From Wurfbainia villosa (Eukaryota; Streptophyta; Magnoliopsida; Zingiberales; Zingiberaceae), in NCBI GenBank assembly GCA_025175895.1, contig CM046003.1, forward strand, positions 49,036,335 to 49,100,334: a stretch of 64,000 nt of DNA. The letters are read 5' to 3'. Positions 57,471 to 64,000 of this stretch are shown here, piece by piece. Both the position numbers and the translations under genes were made by a program. The notes under the pieces were generated by a model. The model was given only the letters and a program-made list of their open reading frames with translations. It was not told the origin of the DNA and did no database searches. Within the stretch, counting starts at the first letter, position 1. Each line of letters opens with the position of its first letter.

Positions 57471-58681
57471 TCATCTTGTAGTAATAATAGTGTTTTCACT
57501 TGGACTAGGAACTAACTCCCATACTTGACTCCTTTCAAATTGAGCTAATTCATCTTGCATTGCTAAGATCCAATCCGGATCAAGTAATGCATCTTTAATT
57601 GTTTTGGGCTCAATTTGAGAGATTAGAGCAATATGACTATTAGGATCCCTATGGAATGACCTAGTCCTAACTCCTTGAGATAATTCACCCACAATTTGAT
57701 CTAAGGGGTGACTTTGATGAAATCTTATGGTTCTAGGAGGTATGTTAGATGGAGTTTGATCATGATCAACCTCAATCTTATGCTCATCATCGGAATCATC
57801 CCTTACTCCCCCTTGATTCAATCCTCCCCCTTGATCATTACCCCCTAAGTTTAAGTCTTGAAATTGTTTGGTAATTTCTTGATTTTTAATATTTATATCA
57901 TCATCAATAGGGGATTTCCTAGGGTATGTATTTGAAGTTTCATCAAATTGAACATTTGAAGATTCTTCAATCTTTTGAGTCCTTTTATTGTAAACTCTAT
58001 ATCCTACACTAGTGGATGAGTATCCAATTAGGATTCCTTCATCTGCTTTGGACTCAAACTTACTTAGGTTGTCTTTGGTATTTAAGATATAAACTTTGCA
58101 TCCAAAGACCTTAAAATAATGAATTGTTGGAATTGTACCATTCCACAATTCAAATGAAGTTTTTCCTAAAAACCTATGAATCAATACCCTATTTTGGATA
58201 TAGCAAGCAGTATTAACTGCTTCCGCCCACAAGTAGCTAGGTAAGGAATATGCATTAAGTATTGTCCTAGCCGCTTCTTGTAGGGCACGATTTTTTCTTT
58301 CCACAACCCCATTTTGTTGAGGTGTTCTAGGACAAGAAAATTCATGCTTGTACCCTTGTTCTAAGCAAAAATTTAAAAAATTAGAATTCTCAAATTCTCC
58401 ACCATAATCACTATGGATCCGGTTGATTTTGAGTTTTCTTTCATTTTCTACTCTTTTGCTAAATCCTATGATTATTCCTAAGGTTTCATCTTTATTTTTC
58501 AAGAAAAACACCCAAGTAAATCTAGAAAAATCATCTACTATTACCAATCAATATTTACTACCAATTATAGATGGGGTACTATGGCAATCAAATAAATCCA
58601 TATGTAGTAATTCTAATGGTAAGGTGGTACTAAGTAAATTTTATCTCCTTCATGTATATGCTCATGATGCCACCTAATGTG
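57471..58681 (-). pseudogene. pol: Inverted integrase fragment (copia, SIRE-like)
   Basis: The long open part 57471-58547 (358 codons) begins at VIVDDFSRFTWVFFL, then IHSDYGGEFEN (second catalytic Asp), CPRTPQQNGVVERKN (catalytic Glu), TSFELWNGTIPTIHYFKVFGC and GILIGYSS, and ends in an acidic linker and the WELVPSP start of RT. The first catalytic Asp lies upstream of a stop (WIYL region near 58580). The fragment is cut at 58681 by LTR I. It is less worn than most pol sequence here. Confidence 0.88.
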
Positions 58682-59109
58682 TGTTGGTGTAGGGGTGTCA
58701 GATAATCGAATCTAGGTTTTGATAATGACAAAGATTCAAAGTTAAGCTATTTTGTTATCTCATATGTTATGCTAAGTGTGCAGGTATTGTATTAGACTTT
58801 GCTAAGGTCAATGACACCAGGAGAATCTCGGGACAAGAAACCTCGGTGGTCGGGTGGCGCCAGGAGAATCTCGGAAGGAGAAACCTCGGTGGTCAAGTGA
58901 CCGAATGCTAAGCGACAGGTCAGAAGGACCAAAGGTAAGCTCCGGGTGTGGAGTGATGGTAAGGACGTGTCCTCCATACGGGGATAACCTTAGACATCGA
59001 TCCGACTAAGACTTCCGAAGGAAGGTCTAATTCGAGATCGGACGATAAAGGATCATCTTATATATATATATAGTTCTTGTGCTAACTTTGTTTTATATGC
59101 TTTCTATCA

Positions 59110-59350
59110 TATTCCTGAGCAACTAGTGTAATTCCTGAGCAACCAGTACAATTCCCGAGCAACTAGTGTAATTCCCAAGCAACTAGTGCAATTTCCGAGC
59201 AACCAGTGTAATTCTCGAGCAACCAATATAATTCCCGACCAACCAGTGTAATTCCCGAGCAGTTAGTAGAATTCCCAAGCAATCAATCGCGATGGAGAAA
59301 TAGTCGCTCCCGAGCAGATAGTAGAATTTTCGAGCGACTAGTGCAATTCC
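59110..59350 (+). repeat. 20-bp tandem array in LTR I
   Basis: About nine regular units like AATTCCCGAGCAACYAGTGT to 59285, then worn ones. The core CCGAGCAAC is best kept. Confidence 0.85.
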
Positions 59351-59502
59351 CAAGCCAACACAACATCAGTCGGGAAGCTTCAATCAACGGCTGAATGAAT
59401 CTGATCACTTCGAGAAAAAGTCAAGATAAAAACCCCAAAAGGAGGAGTGGATGATGATGTCTGACTTAGATCTAAAGCTCAACGAGATAAGGTTTGAAAA
59501 AC

Positions 59503-59510
59503 TATAAAAA
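59503..59510 (+). promoter_or_regulatory. TATA box of LTR I
   Basis: TATAAAAA followed by GAGAGG. Confidence 0.6.
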
Positions 59511-59964
59511 GAGAGGTAAATCACCTTTCTTATGTTAACAAAAAATTAACAACAAATCGCTCCAAAGGTGCTACATCAGTTCAAAGCTCTCATCTCCACT
59601 CATCAACGTTGCAATGCCGACTAAGTTTCCAACTTCAACTTCTTGCAGTCGGTATTAATTTGTTTATTGTTCCTTACTCTTTAATTGTTAGGAGGAAAGG
59701 TAGGCTTGTTATCTTGTCCTCCACATTATTTTGTAATCAGTTTGTCTCTTACCTCCAACGAGGAAGAGACTTTTAGTGCTTTGTCCTTCGGAAGCGATCA
59801 AGGATTGCAGGACCTTGGACTAGCAACCGGTTGGTTGTGAACCAAGTAAAAACAAATGTGTCTTTGTATTTTATCTTTACTTATTTCAGCTGTAATACTT
59901 TGTGTTCTTACGAGTTAGTTTTTCGAACGCTATTCACCCCCTCTAGCGTTTCTCGATCTCACAA

Positions 59965-59978
59965 TTGGTATCAGAGCG
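59965..59978 (+). promoter_or_regulatory. Primer-binding site of element I
   Basis: TTGGTATCAGAGCG next to the LTR end. Confidence 0.85.
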
Positions 59979-60103
59979 GGGGCGCTCAGATTCGGTGCGA
60001 CCACCGGTCGAGCACTTTCTTTTCGTGTTTTTTCGTTTAAGGTAATTTTTCTTCCCGCACTAGTAATCCAAGACCAAGTCTTGGAATTTTCTTTGTTTTT
60101 CGT

Positions 60104-60583
60104 GTTTTTGCGAAAAATTTGAATAACCTTGAGGGGTATATCACCGTCCGACCTCTGTTCTTTAACGGAGATGATTTCCGTTATTGGAAAGGTCGGATGG
60201 AGTGTTTCTTGAAAACACAAGTCGATATGTGGATCATAATCCAAATCGGCTTTGCTTTACTCACTAATGACCAAGGGGAACCATTGAACTACGACAAATA
60301 GACTAACACAATGAAATGACAAATCGAAGCCGACGCAAAGGCGACCCAAATCTTGCAATGCGGCTTATCCAAGGAGGAGATGAACTGAATTGGACCATCA
60401 TTAGTGACAAGGACCTCTGGAACAAGCTAATCAAACTTTATGAAGGGATGTCCGATACAAAGGTATGTAAAAGGGATTTGTTAGTCAATAAATTATAGAA
60501 TTTAAAGATGCAGGAAAATGAGACCGCTATCTAGCTCCATGCATGCATCCAAGACATTAAATGATCTTCATGCCATTGGACAG
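60104..60583 (+). pseudogene. gag: Worn gag N-terminus of element I
   Basis: Matches J's gag from NLEGYITVRP through FFNGDDFRYWKGRMECFL, but the ATG is changed. TAG replaces a Trp codon at about 60299, further TGA codons follow, and the frame moves. It stops at 60583, in the capsid region, where LTR J is inserted. Confidence 0.8.
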
Positions 60584-61615
60584 TGTTGGTGCAGGGGCAC
60601 TAGATAATCGAAGCTGTGTTTTGATTATGGCAAAGACACAAAGTTAAGTTTACATCGTTATCTCACGAGCTATCGAGTGTGCAGAAAAGTATTAATGCTG
60701 GAGCTGAAGGCTAGCGACACCTGGAGGAAGCCGCGGTGGTCGGGCGACACTCGAGTGACTTCGGAGGGAGCCGAAGGAATCGAGTGGAAGGCCGGAAGCG
60801 AGAGCTACTATCGAGGTAAGCTCGTGTGAGTGAGAGATTGTAAGGTCGTGTCCTCTTTACGAGGACGACCGTAGGCGGCGATTCGACTAAAACTTCCTGT
60901 GGAAGGTCTAGGTCGAGATCAGACGGTTAGAAACCGTCGTATTTATCATTTTCCGAGCTAACCTCTTATTGCAGGGAAGTGGCCAAGCTGGCGGTCGACT
61001 GCTGGACATGGAGCAGTCGACTGATGCCCACGATTCAGCTTTTGCGCTAGGTCAAAACGGATAACGTTTGACGCGGCCACTTCGCGATAAAATTTGGACA
61101 ACTTCATGATCCGTTCCGAAAAAAGAGGAGACAAATTCAGAGGCCAAATTCTATAAAAGGAGGGGAGGATTCCATCTCCAAAATACATCAAGATTATTCA
61201 TCAAGTGCTCCTACAACGCCAATGCTCTAACATCGTCATAACGCCGACGCGACGCCAAGTTTCGATCTTCTTCGTCGGCAGTAGAATCAAGTAATATTCT
61301 TGATATTGTATTCTTTGTTTTTCTTCATAACGAGGTGAGGTAGGCTTGTTGCCTCATCCTTGTATATTCGGTTTTGTGATCGTTGTCTCCTACCTCCAAC
61401 GAGGAGGAGACGTTATAGTGCTTTGCCCTCCGTACGCGGTCTAGGACCGATAGGGCCTTGGAGTAGCAACCGCTGGGTTTTGAACCAAGTAAAATAAACG
61501 TGTTCATTTATTTTCCGCTGTGCTTACTCGTTTACTTGTGTATCAATGAACGAATTCGAAAGAAAGATTTACGATCGCTATTCACCCCCCTCTAGCGACG
61601 CTTCTCGATCCAACA
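60584..61615 (+). repeat. 5' LTR of element J
   Basis: 1032 bp, TGTTGGTGCAGGGGCACTAG to ...TCGATCCAACA. Contains GCGGTCGACTGC and GCAGTCGACTGATG near 60990-61025, and TATA at 61152-61158. Confidence 0.9.
61152..61158 (+). promoter_or_regulatory. TATA box of LTR J
   Basis: TATAAAA followed by GGAGGGG. Confidence 0.6.
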
Positions 61616-61616
61616 A

Positions 61617-61630
61617 TTGGTATCAGAGCG
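61617..61630 (+). promoter_or_regulatory. Primer-binding site of element J
   Basis: TTGGTATCAGAGCG, complementary to initiator tRNA-Met. Confidence 0.88.
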
Positions 61631-62109
61631 GGGGCGCTAAGGTTTGGTGAAACCACCGATCTAGCACGTTTTGGTTTTCCGTTCGTATTTTTTGATTCAT
61701 ATTTTTTTTAGGTCTTTTTCCTCCCGCACTATCAATCCAAGACGAAGTCTTGGTACGTTTCTTTTGGTTGTGTGCTTGCAAGTTTTCTCTCTTGGAGTAG
61801 CTGACGGTAAAACGGTCATAACATTTCGTACAAGTGGACTCACATAACGATCTACCTACCAAATCAAAGCTCTCTGAGAGATCTACATTTTTTACTAGGG
61901 TTTACCCTCATAACAAACCATTTTCAGCCCCAAAATCCATCGTCTAGTACCCTTTCGGGGACATCGAAGGTTGTAAGTTGTTAGTTTTTGTTAGTTTCTT
62001 ATTTTTCTCATTTAATTCTGTTTATTTCCTATTTATTTCCCGCATTACTAATCCAAGATGAAGTATTGGAATTCCCTTTGGTTTTTATTTGTGTTTTGCA
62101 AGATACTTA
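61631..62109 (+). other. Leader of element J
   Basis: Untranslated. The first 260 bases match the leader of H. The GGTTTTCCGTTCGTA, AAGACGAAGTCTTGGTACG and AAGATGAAGTATTGGAATTCC blocks look like a repeated splice-like or structural element but I cannot assign a role. Confidence 0.6.
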
Positions 62110-63648
62110 ATGGCTCACATTGAGGGGTACAGCACCACCCGACCTCCGTTCTTTAACGGAGATGATTTCCGTTATTGGAAAGGTCGGATGGAGTGTTTCT
62201 TGAAAATACAAGTCGAGACTTGGATAATAATCCAAACCGGCTTTGCTTTACCCACCAATGATCAAGGAGAGCCCTTGGATTTCAACAAGTGGACAAATGC
62301 AACCAAGAGGCAAATCGAAGCCGATGCAAGAGCAACCCAAATATTGCAATGCAGTTTGTCCAAGGAGGAACTCAACCGCATCGGACCATTCATTAGCGCC
62401 AAGGACCTATGGAATAAATTAATCGAGCTACATGAAGGAACGTCCGATGCTAAGGTATGTAAACGTGACCTTCTTTTCAATAAGTTGTATAACCTTAAGA
62501 TGCAGGAACACGAGACGGCGACACAACTACACGCCCGCATCCAAGACATTGTCAACGGCCTGCACACCATCGGACATAAGGTCGAAAACCGTGACCTACT
62601 AAGGTACGTTCTTAATTCATTTCCTAGGAATACCTTGTGGGCATCCATGGTCGATGCCTACAAGGTCTCTAAGGACCTTTCGAAGCTTAGGTTAGATGAA
62701 TTATTTTTTGAGTTTGAACTTCATGAGCAAACTAACGTGGTCCGGGCCGAGAGAGGTATTGCTCTACTTGTAGGACAAAGAAGCAAGCCACCTACTAGGC
62801 AAGTAGATGAACTCGAACCCGAAGACGAATCGGAGTCCGAATCGGAAAAGGTGGAAGCAATAGTGAACGTAGTGCGGAAGATCGTTCGGAGGGAAAGGAG
62901 GCTACTAAAGAATCAAAAGAGGGCACAATTCAAATCAAATCGAAAGAAGGCTTTTCATGAAACATGGGACAATGAAGAAGGCGACGGCATAACATACATG
63001 GCAAGACCTGAAGAGTCCGAGTCAGAGTCCGAATCCGAATCCAATTACAACACCGACTCCGAACTCGAAGACTACTTCGAGAAGCAACTCAAAGCCGAAC
63101 CAAAAGAGAAAATTAAGGTTAGCCGCTCACTAATTCATACGCTTTACAATACAATTAAAATGCTTAATAGGAAATTAACTAAGTCCGAGTCTAGGGTTGA
63201 GTCGTTACTTGAGGAGGTTGAAACCCTCAAGAAAGAGGCTACTCTAACCCCTTCAACTAGTCAAGTTCAAGAGGGAAACTCAACTCAAATTGAAAAACTT
63301 GAGGAGGAGAATTCTCTCTTGAAAGACCAAGTTCAAGAGGTTGAGGCTAGGTTGGAAAGGTTCACGTTGGGATCTAAGAACCTTAATCGACTACTTGGAA
63401 CCCAAAGAGGCGTGTACAACAAAGTCGGACTCGGATTTAGGTCAACGACTACGAATAGGTCATATATGTCTATCGTAAATCGTAGTCATCAAAGAGTCCA
63501 AGCATGGGTCCCAAAGGTTTTATTGAACTCACATATAAGGACTAATAAGTATTGGATTCCTCAGGATCAAGTTCATTATTTGAATAGACCATATTGGTTC
63601 AATGGTCCAGGGGGAGTTAACACTAAAATAGTATACCCGATTACTTAG
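62110..63648 (+). CDS. gag: Gag-like protein of element J (512 aa), open, no zinc knuckle
   Basis: I start at ATG 62110 (MAHIEGYS), the first ATG of the frame and matched by the gag start in I. Residues 1-240 are a UBN2-type capsid: FFNGDDFRYWKGRMECFL, DLWNKLIELHEGTSDAKV, LNSFPRNTLWASMVDAYKVS and LFFEFELHEQ. An acidic Ser/Glu stretch (about 240-330, ESESESESNY) and a long coiled coil (about 345-440) follow. The tail has the WVPK...NKYWIP motif shared with P and G. There are three Cys in all and none forms CCHC, unlike P and G, so RNA binding would need the basic region near 260-290 (RRERRLLKNQKR). No stop or frameshift. Confidence 0.88.
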   Translation: MAHIEGYSTTRPPFFNGDDFRYWKGRMECFLKIQVETWIIIQTGFALPTNDQGEPLDFNKWTNATKRQIEADARATQILQCSLSKEELNRIGPFISAKDLWNKLIELHEGTSDAKVCKRDLLFNKLYNLKMQEHETATQLHARIQDIVNGLHTIGHKVENRDLLRYVLNSFPRNTLWASMVDAYKVSKDLSKLRLDELFFEFELHEQTNVVRAERGIALLVGQRSKPPTRQVDELEPEDESESESEKVEAIVNVVRKIVRRERRLLKNQKRAQFKSNRKKAFHETWDNEEGDGITYMARPEESESESESESNYNTDSELEDYFEKQLKAEPKEKIKVSRSLIHTLYNTIKMLNRKLTKSESRVESLLEEVETLKKEATLTPSTSQVQEGNSTQIEKLEEENSLLKDQVQEVEARLERFTLGSKNLNRLLGTQRGVYNKVGLGFRSTTTNRSYMSIVNRSHQRVQAWVPKVLLNSHIRTNKYWIPQDQVHYLNRPYWFNGPGGVNTKIVYPIT

Positions 63649-64000
63649 CAAAATCATTGAATATTTTACTTTAATTTTTAGAATGGCTAGATAGGGAAAA
63701 TAGTTAGTCAACTCTTGACAACATAATATCAGGACGCGGTGAGATGATAGTACGTTAGGGAAACAAAGTCTCGTGTATTCGAGCTAGATAAGGCGTATCT
63801 AGCTTGGTGCACTTGACCGAGTGGAACTAGCTGAAGCTACCTCGCCGTATCCTAAACTAGTTAGACCAGGAAGTAACCCTAAGTGACTTAAGTGATATTT
63901 TCTTGAATTTGGCTTTGTCTAAGGAAGTGGTCGTTGTTCCGATCAAAGAAGGCCCCTGTGCCTCGCCACGACCTGGAAGCCAGTTTCTCGAAAAGTTACT
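63649..64000 (+). other. Sequence after gag in element J
   Basis: No ORF and no protease (DSG/DTG) motif in the 350 bases to the window edge. In full-length SIRE-type elements protease would follow gag at once. Confidence 0.6.

Larger units (their letters stand above)
58682..59963 (+). repeat. 5' LTR of element I
   Basis: 1282 bp, TGTTGGTGTAGGGGTGTCAG to ...TCGATCTCACA. Related to LTRs H, J and N in the first 120 bases and in R/U5, but with a different middle: a two-unit repeat of about 45 bases (58808-58900) and a 20-bp array (59110-59350). TATA box TATAAAAA at 59503-59510. Confidence 0.85.
58682..60583 (+). mobile_element. Element I: LTR, PBS and worn gag start, cut by J
   Basis: LTR 58682-59963, PBS 59965-59978, gag remnant to 60583, where element J begins. 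The rest should lie beyond J, outside the window. Left flank ATGTG (58677-58681) is the expected duplication. Confidence 0.8.
60584..64000 (+). mobile_element. Element J: LTR, PBS and intact gag, runs off the window
   Basis: LTR 60584-61615, PBS 61617-61630, leader about 480 bases, gag 62110-63648, then non-coding sequence to 64000. Left flank GACAG (60579-60583) is the likely target duplication. It is probably young: LTR J and LTR H are almost the same and gag is open. Whether pol follows cannot be seen, but the 350 bases after gag show no protease motif. Confidence 0.85.

Overview
This window looks like intergenic heterochromatin from a flowering plant with a repeat-rich genome, possibly a monocot, although the sequence alone cannot fix the species. 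Every recognisable coding stretch belongs to an LTR retrotransposon. I found no host protein-coding gene, tRNA, rRNA or bacterial feature. LTR elements are inserted into one another several layers deep, and many junctions can be read to the base from 5-bp target-site duplications (TSDs).

Left third (1-22.5 kb). The 3' part of a copia/SIRE-like element (A, 1-3584) lies in or beside a reversed copia LTR (B, 3585-5099). B sits in the 3' end of a Ty3/gypsy element with an Athila-like LTR (C, 5100-16074). C's LTR is split by a reversed, fairly complete Tork/Angela-like copia element (D, 5558-14973, TSD AGATC) whose gag, protease, integrase, RT and RNase H are all recognisable but broken. C is itself inserted in a reversed Ty3/gypsy Tat-type element (K, 16075-22494). 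K also carries a truncated reversed copia LTR (L) in its gag and a small TRIM (TRIM1, 21240-21873) with apparently identical LTRs in its own LTR.

Middle (22.5-51 kb). An old relative of A (E, to 27569) has its LTR split by a second TRIM on the other strand (TRIM2, TSD CAATT) and by a 1.8-kb solo LTR (TSD TCAAC). A reversed LTR (M) hosts a complete 6.9-kb element (P, 28220-35162, TSD ACCCT). P has LTRs, PBS, PPT and one long open gag, but no protease, integrase or RT. Next is a reversed SIRE-like element with pol (N). Its LTR is split by a 12.4-kb decayed chromovirus, Tekay-like (Q, 35871-48251, TSD CAAGA), with 3.4-kb LTRs, one holding a MITE and the other a nested solo LTR.

Right (51-64 kb). 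A second gag-only element (G, two in-frame stops) is followed by H, an LTR plus leader, then an inverted integrase/RT fragment, then I, a third LTR with decayed gag. I is cut by J, which has an intact 512-aa gag and no pol up to the window edge. The LTRs of H, I and J resemble that of N, which has pol. This suggests a family in which gag-only derivatives may depend on enzyme from full-length relatives. The repeated gag-only design (P, G, probably J), with hairpin-rich tandem arrays and shared palindromes in the LTRs, is the most interesting signal here.
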